DNA from: Asterias amurensis
Lineage: Eukaryota > Echinodermata > Asteroidea > Forcipulatida > Asteriidae
NCBI RefSeq assembly: GCF_032118995.1
Contig: NC_092661.1
Span: 20,059,006-20,123,005 of the forward strand
DNA: 64,000 nt
Direction: 5' to 3'
Under the pieces are notes generated by a model. The model was not told the DNA's origin, did no database searches, and saw nothing but the letters and a program-made list of their open reading frames with translations. Within the stretch, counting starts at the first letter, position 1, and every line of letters starts with the position of its first letter. Below, one piece after another: positions 22,056-34,400 of the stretch. Made by a program: the position numbers and the translations under genes.

Positions 22056-24623
22056 TTAAAACATGCACACTATACCTTCCATGTCACTGGGGGTCTCAAA
22101 ACACCTTCGTCGACGTGGTTTGGATTTCTTAGAGCAGAGATTGTCCTTGCAGGAGGTGAAGCCGTCTGGGCAGGCGCTGCATTTCTTACCAGACGTATAT
22201 GGTTTCTCACCAATCATGTTGCCGCTTAAGAGAAACATAGACAAAGAAACATTTACCATTAATTATTGTTTATCATAACCATAGGGAGATATTCACTCTT
22301 ACTTTATTTCATTCCTGCATTTAGGTTTGTGATGGTTTCGATTGTAGCTCTTACTTTATTTCATTCCTGCATTTAGGTTTGTGATGGTTTGGATTGTAGC
22401 AATTCAAATAATTAACGGTAATCACTTTTGAAATTGGAATTGACGGTAACACGTTTTTTATGGATTCGCCTTGGATTTTTAAAAAAACTTTATGCATGTT
22501 TGATTATTTCCATTGTGCGATTTAAGTGCAATATAAAGCAGTTGTCATTAAAACTAGGGGTCTACGAAGTATATGGATTTGCTCGACATGACAGTATTTT
22601 ATGTGGAATAATTCTCTGGGTGAACTTTCTACTTTGTGAAACTCTTTATCTACCCGGGGCTCCCCGATGAGGCAAGTCGGCATCACTAAAAAGTCATTGA
22701 AGACTAGGAACCACGATTTACTATAACTTACCCGATAGCGTAGTTACAGACGAGTCGATTAGGCAAGTATCCAGGACAACCAAGCTTCACACCACACCCT
22801 ACGAAATGAGTCTTGGCCCATACCATCTGAAAATAACAATAATATTAGGTGTTGGTTAACGGGCTGCGGATCTGACAACGGTTGACATTTGCACCAAAAG
22901 TTTAATAATTTTGTTATCAAACTTTTTATCAAACTAATTCTAAGCCATTTTATAAGGGCTTGGTGTTGACATACGGGCTCAATACATAGTTGCTTTATTA
23001 ATTCACTCCTCAAGAAAATGTATTTGTTATTTAGAGTGTAGTTGAGGTTTGCGAAATGTATTTGTTATTTAGAGTGTAGTCGAGGTTTGCGGTATCACCA
23101 TGTGTGTTATTCTCTGTTGAGTAGTGCTTGGTTTCTTAAAGAAATGGTAATTCACATCTTAACATTTCGATCAGTATGGTCTGATCGTCTTCAGGAGAAC
23201 GAGTTGTATGAAGTTGAGCCCCGTCAAGTTTGCTCAGAATGAGAGTTGATAAAAACTATCGGAACAACTGTTTGGGTTTAAGGTAGTCATTTGTAGAAAG
23301 TTGTGTAATTTATTGTCATGGATGTAACTTATTGTCATTGTCAATGTCATTCACCCGACTCAATGTCCGCGCAGTGGGTCATCAATATTGTTTATGAAGA
23401 GTTTTTGGAGCAAGTAATTTCGGGGGTCATTTTACAGTAGGCCCCTATTGGATGTCATTTATTGTCATTGTCACTGTCATTTACCTGAATGTAATGTCCA
23501 CAAACTCTAAGCAGTGGATCACTATAGGGTGTGGGTTGCGTTGATTGGAGTAAGTCATTGGGTCATTTACAGTAATGGATGTCATTTATTGTCATTGTCA
23601 ATATGTCATTTACCTGAGTGTAATGTCCACAAGCTCTCAGCAGTGGGTCACTAGGGTGTGGGTTGCATTGATTGGAGTTGTAGTCGAAGATCTGCTGTTC
23701 TTCTTGCCACATTTGCACCATATTTCCCAGATCTTTCTCAGTACTGAATGCCATGTTCTCTCCAATCCAACTCCATGATTTGCCGCTGATGGTATGGGAA
23801 GGGTTGTGGCCAAGGGTACATGTATCCGCCCAGTCCTGGGCCTTCTTTGCCAGTGAATTGTCCCATTCCTGATGGTCAATTATATGCGGACAATTATTAT
23901 ATTAATTACTTCAAATTACCAAGATCGATGTCACAGAGTGTCGTCCAAGTGTTACTTCTACCAGATAAAGACCATAACCACTCGGCCTACGATAACAGGT
24001 ATTATTTCGACATTAAATTGAAAAACTAAAACAGGCATTAAAGTTAGTTATACCATTGGCCTAAAAACGGTCTCACACAAATAAAACAAACCAAGTAGTT
24101 CAAATTAATTGTGCAAGAAAATACAGTATGAATGACAAACTAGGGTTGCACCTGTTCGACAATCCCTATATTGTGCCATCTCAAACGAAACAAAAAATGC
24201 ATTCAAAGGCACGAACAAAAAACAAATAATCCATAATGCAAAATATCACATTTTACAATTCTTAAGACGCTTTATTAAAATAAAATAAAAAGTCGTATAT
24301 TGCGTTTATCTAACTAAAACAAAGGTCTGGAAACAATATAATTGTGAATGGTGGCACAAGTCAAAATTTGTCGCAGTGTCTTAAAATGTAGACCTAAGTA
24401 CAACACTGAATCAAAGTTGAACATTGATCGGACATCAGAAATGCAATTCTCAATTATGAAATAATGTTCTAAGACTTACCAGTTTCACCATATCAGATGC
24501 TTTAATGGAAGCACGGAACTCATTATGCTGGTTAAGGATTTTTTGTTGTTCCTTCTTGCTTAACCCAGCAGCAGCAGCATAGCCGATAATACAGCATACG
24601 ATAAGAACAAGTGAAGTGTTCAT
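22056..24623 (-). CDS. Secreted CAP-superfamily protein (CRISP/PR-1 like)
   Basis: Four exons on the minus strand: 24623-24480, 23868-23614, 22826-22732 and 22224-22056. Phases agree and give 220 residues. A signal peptide (residues 1-~19, hydrophobic, ending AAAAG) is followed by a single CAP domain: HNEFRA, CTLGHNPSH, IGENMAF, the CAP1 signature GHYTQMVW and the CAP2 signature LVCNYAIGGN. A short cysteine-rich tail with a basic KPRRRR patch follows. The CAP cavity residues (His of LGHN, Glu of GEN, Glu of WQEE, His of GHYTQ) are all present. CAP proteins are extracellular and bind lipids or serve as immune, reproductive or venom components; the role here is unknown. The end is ambiguous: reading on gives a stop at 22056, but GAAG/GTATAG at 22076 could be a donor to a further exon. 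The 3' end of exon 2 is repeated in the next intron. Confidence 0.9.
22296..22399. repeat. 52-bp direct duplication in a CAP intron
   Basis: Two nearly identical 52-bp copies start at 22296 and 22348 (CTCTTACTTTATTTCATTCC onward). They lie about 70 bp from the acceptor of CAP exon 4. Intronic and non-coding. Confidence 0.9.
22995..23205 (+). mobile_element. Dispersed element with GATCAG/CTGATC hairpin
   Basis: Shares GTTTGCGGTA(A/T)CACCATGT and TTTCGATCAGTATG(C/G)TCTGATC plus CGTCTTC(A/T)GGAGAA with 34965-35090. A 45-bp segment is tandemly duplicated at its left (22998 and 23052). A further fragment of the left motif is at 14315. No coding capacity; class unknown. Confidence 0.6.
23317..23680 (-). 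repeat. Tandem copies of the 3' end of CAP exon 2 with its donor
   Basis: The true boundary is at 23614. A copy at 23449-23555 repeats the last ~70 bp of exon 2, its donor (CAG/GTAAATGACA on the minus strand) and about 40 bp of intron, with a few changes. A third, more decayed copy lies at 23317-23440, and its donor is degraded. The unit is about 118 bp. Exon-like parts of the copies keep the CCACTGC..GTGGACATTACA core. Confidence 0.85.
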
Positions 24624-24709
24624 GATGACGAGCAGTAGACAGCTTCCTCTGTGGATGTAACTCTGTTGATGCTTAGAGGCAACTGAGATATCCAGGGGGC
24701 TTGGATGTG

Positions 24710-24719
24710 CTTTTATATA
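24710..24719 (-). promoter_or_regulatory. TATA box of the CAP gene
   Basis: On the minus strand TATATAAAAG lies about 90 bp upstream of the ATG at 24623. That predicts transcription starting near 24680-24690 and a 5' leader of about 60 nt. It is a strong TATA match, fitting for a tissue-specific secreted protein gene. Confidence 0.6.
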
Positions 24720-24723
24720 CTCT

Positions 24724-25239
24724 GATAACCCATCGTGATTGGTGCTCAAGCTTGGTTGGGTTGTTATATTCTCATATAGCTCATCGTACCACTGCCATCA
24801 GTTGCCACACCCACTCGTGGTTCCACCCACATCTCTGTATCTATATTATGCACTGCAGTATGGCAGCAGAAGTTGAAGTGGTTTTCACAACCGACAAGTC
24901 AGGCTTCAGTGACTTTTTAATGTTTTCTTAAGCGGTTTTTATTTCTGATGTGATGACGGAGCTGAAAAACTATACCGATTGTCTATACCAATATCGTGGT
25001 AAAAAAAAAACTAAAGATACATTTTCTACAAAATGTTCTCAAAAAAATTACACTTCATGAATACGTCGAACTAAAAACTAGCATAATGTTTTTTTTTAAA
25101 GTAACAACTGAACCTGAAATGTTTATTTTGGTGGTTTCCTTTTCTTTGTAAACTCTAACAGGTAAATCAATGAAATCACATTTGAAAAAATGTTATATAT
25201 TCCTATAGTAAATCTCCACATACATTTTCGATTTTGTTC
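24724..25239. other. Upstream region of the CAP gene
   Basis: AT-rich; no further gene or repeat recognised before the MITE at 25240. Confidence 0.5.
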
Positions 25240-25630
25240 TTAAAGGAACACGTTGCCTTGGATCGGCCGAGTTGGTCTTTGGAAAGCGTTTGTAACAGTT
25301 TTTTATAAAATGCATATGGGTAGAAAGATGTTGTAAAAGTAGAATACAATGATCCACACAAACATGCCTCGAAATTGCGTGGTTTTCCTTTTACCTCGTC
25401 GACTAACACGTCGGCCATTTATGGGGGTCAAAATTTTGACTCCCATAAATGGCCGACCATGTTAGTTCGCACAGTAGAAGGAAAACCACGCAATTTCGAG
25501 GCAAACTTGTGTGGATCATTGTATTCTACTTTTAAAACATCTTTCCAACCATATGCATTTTATAAAAAAACGGTTACAAACGCTTTTGTTTTGACCAACT
25601 CGTCCGATCCAAGGCAACGTGTTCCTTTAA
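25240..25630. mobile_element. Long-palindrome MITE with TTAA ends
   Basis: Begins TTAAAGGAACACGTTGCC and ends with its inverse followed by TTAA. The two halves are near-perfect inverted repeats along ~190 bp, meeting at a short centre near 25430 (CATTTATGGGGGTCAAAATT). A TTAA at both borders fits a piggyBac-type target duplication. Apparent open frames inside are mirror images of each other and not coding. Diverged relatives lie at 12980-13318, ~43860-43990 and ~46835-46930. Confidence 0.85.
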
Positions 25631-27899
25631 TGTGGACGTTGTACGGGGGAAACCAGAAGACTTGTTGCAGTTTGTGAGCTTACCGTCGCTGTTGTTCTAA
25701 CCGAATATGAAAGACTCGGGCCGTTGCGCATAGGAATCCAACACCCTCTTTTATATGGGAAGCTTGATAACAAATGGCTCTCAAAATGATAGGCTTTCCT
25801 TTCTCCTAATTGTGAAAACTTACTTTCTAAGAGATACAAATTCTAGACTGTTTGAGAATAAAATGGTAGTGAATGTCCTGGTTATATAATCATTATGCAG
25901 AGATGTGTGACAACACCTTTTTGGCTTAATGTTTTGACAGTGGTATCTATATACAAATAGATTTATATTTGGGGATGCCCTGAAAACAGCTCGCGGCAGG
26001 TCTGAGGTGCATTATTTACCAAAATTATTAATAAGATCAAATGTTTACACAATATTTTGGAATAAATAAACATTTAATGCTTTTGTAATTACAAAAACAA
26101 AGTGACCCTTTTACGAGTAGCCTATACGTATAAACGGAATCAATGAAGACCACCGCAAGAGGGCTGCTGGACTTAATTGGGCTTTGTTTTAAAAAAAGTA
26201 ATAATATGTAATGAAGACCGTCTGCATTGGAGCGTTTCAGAAAAGAGTCTGCATCAAAGAGTCGTTGCTGAGTTAAAGAGCACTACACCCACCAATCCGC
26301 ATGTGCCTTTAATATTTACAGATAACTATTTGATGAAGAGACTGGAGCACAATAACTTCGTTTCTAACTATAATGAATCTGGTGGTGGAGGTTATAAATA
26401 GATTGATATGGCCGTGGACTCCTCGCTAACTGACACACATTGAGTCGAGGTTTGTGTAATAAGACATTGGTATTCTATTAGGTTTATATTGATACCAAAC
26501 TAACCAAATTACTTAAATTAATGAGAATAAATTGTGTTCCAAAGCTAAAACAAATGCACAAGTGAAAACGAATATTATGCGAGTTATGGATTATTACCGA
26601 AAATTGGTTTGGGATTTATTTTTATGAAATGAAGCTATATATTTTTATTTACTCATGTTTCGGTGGACCTATATCTCCCACAGGAATAAATAACAAAAAC
26701 AAACAACACATACAAAAACGAGTGTAAAAGTTTAAACATCCACGAAACCGTCAAGTAAAGAATTTGTGATCCCGGTGGTAAAAGCACAGTGCTTCAGACA
26801 TGACATTAAGCTAACCCCCCCTCCCCCCCCCCCCCCAAATAATAAAAATGTTGTTCAATGACAAACAAACACCCCAACAAACAGTTTTATTCAGATGATC
26901 AAGATTTCAAATCTTCAAATATTGCAAAGAATGTATGGGGTTATTTAGGGCATGAAATACTCAACACAATTTTCAACACTCAAGTCAATCAGTTTTAAGT
27001 TAAACCATCGCTAATATTTACCCTCTATAGGTTCAAAGCTTTACCTTCTTTACTCAGATGTTTTTTTCAAAGTTGGGTTTAGGGTATATTTCCTAACAGT
27101 ATCCTCCTTGATAACACGTTATCAATTAGCACTTCAATAGAAACTTGTGTCATCGTTATCTTAACATATCAAATATTTATTTATTATGCTTTTCATGACT
27201 TATAGATCTGAAAAAGGTGCAGATACAAATATTTGTGTTTAATGGCAATATGAACTATCAGGAAACTTGGCTTTTATAAAGGACTTTGTTATGTTCTCGA
27301 TGGGTGATATCTTCTGCTGATGTATGGATACAGAATTGACCACTTCGGATCGTTTATGTGTTTATAAACGTGTATACAGTTGCAGTTTCAAATAGCAAGT
27401 GACCATTCTTTGTGTATTTTCATTCACAATAAACCAATAGCTTTTAAACTCAGCGTGGAAAGAAAAACTCACCAAGTATGGAAAGTTTGGAAGGGTTTCA
27501 TTGCTGCTGACATAACCAAATGGGCTTAAATGACAATTGTTGAGGAAACTGATGCAGATGTTACGGTGGACAGTTTCATGGCGTAACATCCAAACTGATA
27601 TGACAAAATAAAACATCTGTTATCTAGTATTTAAAACTATTAGCGTGATAGACATATATAATAAGAGACAAGAAAATAAATGTAAGAGCAGACACTGAAC
27701 ACCAATGGAAACATGAGGCATTGGTAACTAGAGCGTGTTCTACGTAATAGGGGAGTGTCCAAAACCGGAAATATTACCACTTTCTGGAAATTCTATCATG
27801 TCTAAAAAAATAAATAAAGGGAAGGTACTTTTTAAAAGCTTAGTTATTCTCCGATTTTTATTTTTAAGCTTGCAAAATATCTCTCTAGATGCAAAGGAG
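25631..27899. other. Gene-free AT-rich region
   Basis: No gene or array that I can support. A C-rich run lies at 26815-26836. Short open frames at 25627-26401 and 27362-27925 show no domains. Confidence 0.5.
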
Positions 27900-28090
27900 T
27901 GAAAAGGCACTCTTTGAAGAACCATATGAGGGACAACTCTTTTTCGAGTGTTCTTCCACTCTTTTAGATTGAAGTTTGCATCTTTTTGAGTGATTTTTCA
28001 CCTGGAGTGAAACCCCTCTAAAAGAGTGAAATAACCACCACTCTTTTTAAAGAGCCATATGAGGGACAACTCGAAATGTAAATAGTGGTG
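27900..28090. repeat. Diverged direct/inverted repeat with AGGGACAACTC
   Basis: CCATATGAGGGACAACTC occurs at about 27921 and 28055. Between them are complementary ACTCTTTTAGA and TCTAAAAGAGTG arms. Likely a small foldback element with a duplicated terminus. Confidence 0.55.
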
Positions 28091-28684
28091 TTTTTCAATC
28101 TTACATTTGCGAGTATACTTGGAAACTGCCTCGCATCTACATTGGCTACTTGTGAAGTTTATATATATGTCAAACTTCAATGTCAACCTGACATTGACAT
28201 ATTGGCCGATATATATATGATGGTCTCAACCTGTTCAAGAACAACGTTTATTGGAAATTGATATGAAGTTTTTCTTGTTCCTATTGTTATTTTTTCTGTT
28301 GGTCTTTGATTAAGGACAAGTAAACATTACCTAGGAGATGATTTCACAAAAAGCCAGGATTGATTTTAGAGTGCCAATCAATTTTAACTGTTAAGCAATA
28401 TGGCAATTCTGACAACCCATCTTAAAATGAATTCTTAGTGGTTTGTTAAGTCAAGCCCATGCTTGAGTGGTTTTAGGTCAGTTTTCATCACTGTAATTCA
28501 CAAGAACGATGCATAAATGTTTCTAAAATAAAGTAGAAATGATTACAGCATCAAATGTTTCTGATGGGACATTTCATTCGAGGGGCAGGCGGTTCTGAAG
28601 CTTCATTGTTGACGGACAGGGCGTTTTTCCTAAGTGAAGGGCAACTCCATTTTGAGAGAAAGTTTTTGAGGCACCAAGGCAGTG
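28091..28684. other. Gene-free spacer
   Basis: AT-rich sequence with short TATA-type dinucleotide stretches near 28156-28218. Nothing else recognised. Confidence 0.5.
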
Positions 28685-28686
28685 AC

Positions 28687-28829
28687 CGGGGTGGTTTCAC
28701 AAAGAGTTAGGTCTAGTCTTATCTCAAGTTGGGACCAGTTACTCGTCCTAGGCGGTTATATTTGTATATTTCCTAGGACTAGTCCTAAGTCAGGACTAGT
28801 CCTAACTCATTGTGAAATCGACCCCGCGA
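28687..28829. mobile_element. Short foldback MITE (GGTTTCACAAAGAGTTAGG ends)
   Basis: Left GGTTTCACAAAGAGTTAGG and right CCTAACTCATTGTGAAATCG are inverted repeats, with GACTAGTCCTA motifs repeated inside in both directions. About 143 bp, non-coding. Confidence 0.75.
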
Positions 28830-29876
28830 GCATTGAGGCAGTTCTGACGTGTCAGACCTTGTCATATTCAAAGAACCATTCAATATATTCAAACCTTCTT
28901 ACCAGAGTTTATATTTGGGGGCGGGGCAAGCAGGAGCAAAGACACACATTGGAGGAGGGGCTATTTAAAGACAATGACAATGCAAACTGTCTCTTGCCTG
29001 AGAAAATTAAGTGAACACAATTACTCAATATTTGAGTATTAGTCAATGTACCAGACCTTATTCCAATCTACTCACAGTGCCACCATACCATGCATTTGTT
29101 CACTGTAGTCACTTGTGCATTGTTGTCTCTCCATTACATATAGATACTTGGTTATGTTAAAAGTAACACTATAACTCCAAAGCACTGCACGCAAGTCCAG
29201 CTTATGGTATTTGTCATGGTGGTTTAATTTACTCTGGTGGTTTCCAATTCCTTCATGAAACTCTACCCAGGTGAACCCAAAGGCGTGAACCCAAAGGCTT
29301 GTACTTCAACCGAAATACAGATGTAACAAGGTTACATAGCTTTCAGTTCAGATGTAACAAGGTTACATAGCTTTCAGTTTAAAACGTGTGAATGCAGCTA
29401 TGCAGGACCATGTCATGTGATGAGGGTTTAAGCCCAACCTCATAACTCATCAACAATATTAGAAAGTAACCAATATTGAAAGCAACAAGGAAAACAAAAA
29501 CACAAATTGATTAGCAAGTTTCTCCATTTTTACCATTCTGCTTGCTTTTCTTTAAAACAGCTACCGACCCATTGAAATATTTAGACAAATTAAACCAACT
29601 ACGTAGAAACCGTCTTCAAAAGCGTAAAACGAAAACTTTTACAAAGTTTTCCACACACTTTGTCTGTTGACATAAAGTTTGTGGGGGCTGCTGCCGCTGG
29701 TATGTAATGACCACATGAGGGCGCTATGCTCCTCACTTTTGTGTTTTGCTTTTACACCACAGACGTACGGCCGTTTTATAAACCACGGATTCAGCTCCAG
29801 GTTCGGCTCAGGCTTTACACACCAGTAGATCAAAGTGCAGTTGCTATAACAGTACATGTACACTGTACCCTGAACA
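28830..29876. other. Spacer with small duplications
   Basis: A 32-bp direct duplication (CAGATGTAACAAGGTTACAT onward) lies at 29317-29380, and a 14-bp one at 29272-29298. Overlapping open frames on both strands at 29639-29944 share a palindromic stretch and are not convincing genes. Confidence 0.5.
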
Positions 29877-29932
29877 TGGAGACGACGGACACGAAACCAT
29901 GCTTTAAAAATCCGCCCATCAAAGCTGACAGG
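29877..29932 (+). CDS. Weak candidate first exon
   Basis: ATG at 29877 opens METTDTKPCFKNPPIKAD and runs into a strong donor (GACAG/GTAAGT) in phase 2. A plausible internal exon 93 bp further on (30025-30086) has a different phase, so the two do not join directly. No family recognised. Confidence 0.15.
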
Positions 29933-30024
29933 TAAGTTCCTCAAATCTCAACATAAACAGCTGTGTATAAAGGCTTTGTCAAACACGAGATGTAACTTTT
30001 CTGCACTGATTATGTTTTATTTAG

Positions 30025-30086
30025 CCAACACCAGGATCCGAGAAACACTTTCTAACCGACTACCTGCTACAAGGAATGTCTAAAAG
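30025..30086 (+). CDS. Weak candidate internal exon
   Basis: Flanked by an acceptor (TTTTATTTAG) and a donor (AAAAG/GTAGGC). In one frame it reads PTPGSEKHFLTDYLLQGMSK with no stop, which has a protein-like composition. No partner exon with the right phase is found, and no family is recognised. Confidence 0.15.
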
Positions 30087-31351
30087 GTAGGCCTACAATA
30101 TATTGGGAGGTTTCATGGGGAGATGGTTGAATTGCCTCTAAATCGCCTGGTGAATGTATAATGATGGACACTTTCGGTAAACAGTATTGTCAAGGCTCAC
30201 ACTTCGTGTATCACAACTTATTATATAACGTCACAAACCTGTGAAAGTTTAGGCTCAATCGGTCATCGGAGTCGGGAGAAAATAACGGAAAAACCCACCC
30301 TTGATTTCGCACGTTTCGCCGTGTCATGACATGCGTAAAATAAATCCGTTAATCTCGATATCGAGAATTGATATTGTTTTACTCTCTTCTCAAAAAGTAA
30401 AGCATTTCATGGAATAATATTTCAAAAGAAGTCTTTCACCATTACCTTCTGTGTAAACCCTACAAGTTATTTGTAAATCTGTGAAAAATTCTGTTCCGAA
30501 AGTGTAAACTGAAAATAATATATAGCAGGTGTTAACCCCCCCCCCCCCTCCAAAAAAAATCGTCTGATATAGCGCCCTCTTTTTTTTCGTACATGAAATT
30601 AACGGGACGATATAACAAAGAAACGAGCAATACAAGTTTACCTTTGAGGTTATCTAACTAAATGCAAAAAACTCTGAAAGATCCTAAAATAAATATGAGA
30701 GGCGATTAAGATTGTCATTTTCTAAATACTCTACACAATGATCCTTATTAAATACAAATAACAAAAGTAGAAACATATTTAGAAATAATAAATAAAACTA
30801 TCTATTCAAAAGACCCAAAAAATAAATTAAAGTTTGGCAGAGGGTAATTATTGTCTATAACGTATCAATTTAAAGCAATATATAACTAGCACACGGAGAA
30901 AGCTACAACCGTCCGCACGGTGGCCATCAGAACTGTTTATTGAGAGAGTTTCGAAGGGGGGGGGGGGGGCAGTTTTCTGTTATCACGTGGCTGATGAGCG
31001 CCAGTTGTCATCACGTAGTTGGTGGGCGCCGGTTGTCGCTTACAAAAAATAGCACAAAGAATGTGCAGTCTAGTCTGGAACCCTGTATGCGGACATACGT
31101 TTCTCTCGGACCTTTGCTATAGTTGTGTCTTCATAGTGTGTGTGCTTGGACTCTCAGGAGTTCTGTAGAGGAATTTAGGAATGGGGCGGGGTGTAATTCC
31201 ATAACAGGAACTCAGTAGGGCCACCCCTGCTCCCATATCGGGCAAGATGGGGAGATCTTGTCTGTGTTTGCTGTGCACACCATGTCCGCTATGTTTTTAT
31301 ACATAACTTCCTTACATGAACGTTAAATGAAACTTTGTGAAAGAAATCACA
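30087..31351. other. Gene-free spacer with repeat fragments
   Basis: 30225-30310 resembles 48030-48110 (CCTGTGAAAGTTT..GCTCAATCGGTC), a dispersed family. A poly-C run lies at 30535-30548 and a poly-G run at 30956-30969. No gene supported. Confidence 0.5.
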
Positions 31352-31435
31352 GGTATATTACTCAGGTGGGATTCGAACCCTTGACCTTCGAGTTCATCTT
31401 AAATCTGCCGTTCGACAACTTCACTCCGACCCCGT
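31352..31435 (-). mobile_element. tRNA-derived SINE fragment
   Basis: Holds GGGATTCGAACCC, an inverted B-box, and a downstream segment ending GACCCCGTCGA. It directly abuts and overlaps the last codons of the transporter gene, so the C-terminal residues of that protein may be SINE-derived. Confidence 0.45.
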
Positions 31436-34400
31436 CGACGTATGAACATCAACAAGGATACAATACAAAAGGCTGTCAGATACATTCCACCTCCAACCAA
31501 GAAAGGAGCTATGTAGTTCCCTGTTGCGTCATAGATCTCACCTAGAAACAAAAAGATGAAGAAGAAGGGATTTATAAGTCGTGAATCATTGTTGTGAACA
31601 TACAAACAGAGCGGTAAACGTCATGAAGTAACAAATATTCATTATATTGCAAGTGTACTGAACTCTATGAAGTCACTTCTTGAAGTGACACATTGATTAC
31701 CGGAGAGTTCTTCTCCAAATGTTAATCACAAACACTTAAGAACTAGTGTCAGAGTTGTTACTATAGCGGAAAAACGTTCAGGACTTAAAAGTCGACCACA
31801 AGGCCTTGGTTTTTTTTCTCACTAAACGGTAGTTTCATAGGAACAGGAAATCAGAAATGCTGACAAAATGAGGCGAGCGTCCTTTGTGTATAATCCCAAG
31901 ACGCATGGTTAAAAACGCTAAAAAAGACAAAACACTTCAAGTATACTTGACACTTTTGTAAATTGAAAGGTAACAAATTAGTTCCTTTTGCATTACCCTG
32001 GGTGTTTGGTAATTAAGCGATGGCGCTGTCCAATTATGACTGTTGACTTGAAGACAATGGGTTTGCAAATTAAATCTTGTATTATTGGTGCGGTCCTTGT
32101 CATTTATATATCCGCCTCCGCTATTGTGGCCAAGGGGTGTGGTGGGCATTTGGAGGTGCATCTTTAGGAATAACATTTTATCATGCCTTCTTGGCAATCA
32201 CCAGTTGCGGGTGTGGGTGATTCTAAATGAATCGGTGGGTCTCACATCTTATGAAAGACATAATTTATAACTTACCATACCTGAAGAAGGGAAAGGAAAA
32301 TTTGATAACTTACCTGCAATCAGTGTTCCAGTTCCCGCGAAGAGAAAAAACACCGCTGAAATCAAGCTGAGAGCTGAGGGTAGTTGAGCAGGGCTTGCCA
32401 AAGTTCTCACATTATATATCAATAAAGGAGAACCAATGCCAGTGAATGCACCGACAACTATAGAGTTACCAACCAAGAATGCATAACTGTCTGATATAGG
32501 GTTTAAGAAAGTTGCCACAGCGCTGCCTAAGATTACAATCTGTTGTAGAGTGAAGGAGTTGATGTAGTTTCGATCTACAAACCAACCATGGGTTGCTCTG
32601 GTGATCAAAGACACAACTGCAAACATTGTAAGTAGTGAAGCACTCTGGACATTTGACACCCCGCCCTCCACTGCCCGTGCAGGTATATGCACGAGGTTGA
32701 CCATCAAACCACATGCATACAGGCTGGTAACTAGAAGCATCATAATGACCGGTACATTTCGAAAAACCATCAAATTTCTCTTTAGGATTTGCCATTGAGT
32801 TTCCTTTCCATCTTTTACTTGTTTAGTGTCTGCATCGTCAAGTGTCTCCATTTCTAAAACATTTTCATAAACTACAGGAAGTTTAGCCTTCAAGGGTCTA
32901 AAAAGAGCACTGGCAGCGACGCCATTTAGCTGAATTGCTCCAAATATAAACATAGCGCCTCTCCATCCATATTGATCTACAAGATGACGAAACAACGCAG
33001 AGAAGATCATCTGACCAACATTGGCCCCTACGTTCACAATCCCATTGGCAAGTGCAAACTTGTCATTAAAGTATTGGGACAGTATTATAAACGCCGGTGT
33101 GACAATCATGGTAGTTCCTATCCCTGTAATATAGATAGACAAATAAACGATAAAAGAGTCTTTTATAAGACACGTGGATATGACGCCACAAGCTCAAACA
33201 ATGTTTACAGACGAGGTCAGAAATGGCCGAGTGTTTGACCTCCCATATCATGGCGGCCAAAGTGAAAGGTCAATGCTATAGTTAGAAATGAACATCCAAG
33301 TACATTGAATAAAGGGTGTATTTTTTTTTTTAAAGTTTAAACAAGTAAGCTTGAAACACTTTTGAGAAAACATAATAAATTTTCAATACGTTAATACCAA
33401 CAATGGGGAAAACGACAGAAACAAAATTGTGACTTTTATCAGTTGTGACAAATCACTTTAAATTGCTCGTTATTATCTATATTTACGATGTGTATTCGCA
33501 GTCAATTCAATCCATATTGTTTGTTGATTTGATGTTCATTAAGTTATTGATATTACCTGACATTACACCACATAGGTAGAGTTGTTGTACATTACTTGAG
33601 TACGATCCAAGTACAGTGGCAAGTCCATTAATTACTGATCCTATCATAGCTACTCGACGCACTCCAAACCTGGTTGCAATCATACCGCTTATAAAACCTG
33701 GGAGTAAAGACAAGAACATCATCTAAGAATGAAATAGATGGTTCAGACTGCACTCACGGTCATCCATTATATGTTGATGATCTAGTAAGGTCAAAAATAA
33801 TATTTTCATGAACTAGTTGCTCTGATATTATTCAGGCGAGATTATTACCTAATATATTGTATCTCCAACATGCACAGTTATAAATCTTATGTGTTCTATT
33901 AGAGTTACACCCACCGCTTAGACCAAATATAAATAAATACCAGTGGATCGTCCGGATTTTACGAAAAAGAGGAGGAAGAGGGCCATTTTATTTAGTATTT
34001 GTTATTTTTTTCCAAGATGGCGGCTTAGTATTTCAAATCAAACAGGCCACCAGTTCTTCAGTTTGAACCCACCGCAAACTTATTTTATATCTATTTGACT
34101 CGTGTTAACAGGGTCAGATAATATTACACTAACACTATCTCCTGGTGGTAGGCATTCACTAATATGTTTTATGAAACAGACGGTTACACCTTTTAAATGG
34201 ATGGATTTAAAAAATAAATAAAAATATCGAAAAATAATAAATAGTAAACAAAAGGATGCGGGCGGGGACGATCAACTGGTATTTTTATTACTATTTATCC
34301 TCCAAATTAATCTAATTCTTCAGATGGCTGGTTATTTTTTAACTTCTAGTTTTGACAGGTAGACAGGGTCAACATTGGGTCATGTCTGTGTAAGAAATGT

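Noticed and set aside
25203..25677. Two overlapping small proteins on opposite strands
   Set aside because: They are mirror images caused by the long palindrome of a MITE.
29639..29944. 101-residue minus-strand protein
   Set aside because: Overlaps a palindromic region and another open frame; no domain, no splice support.
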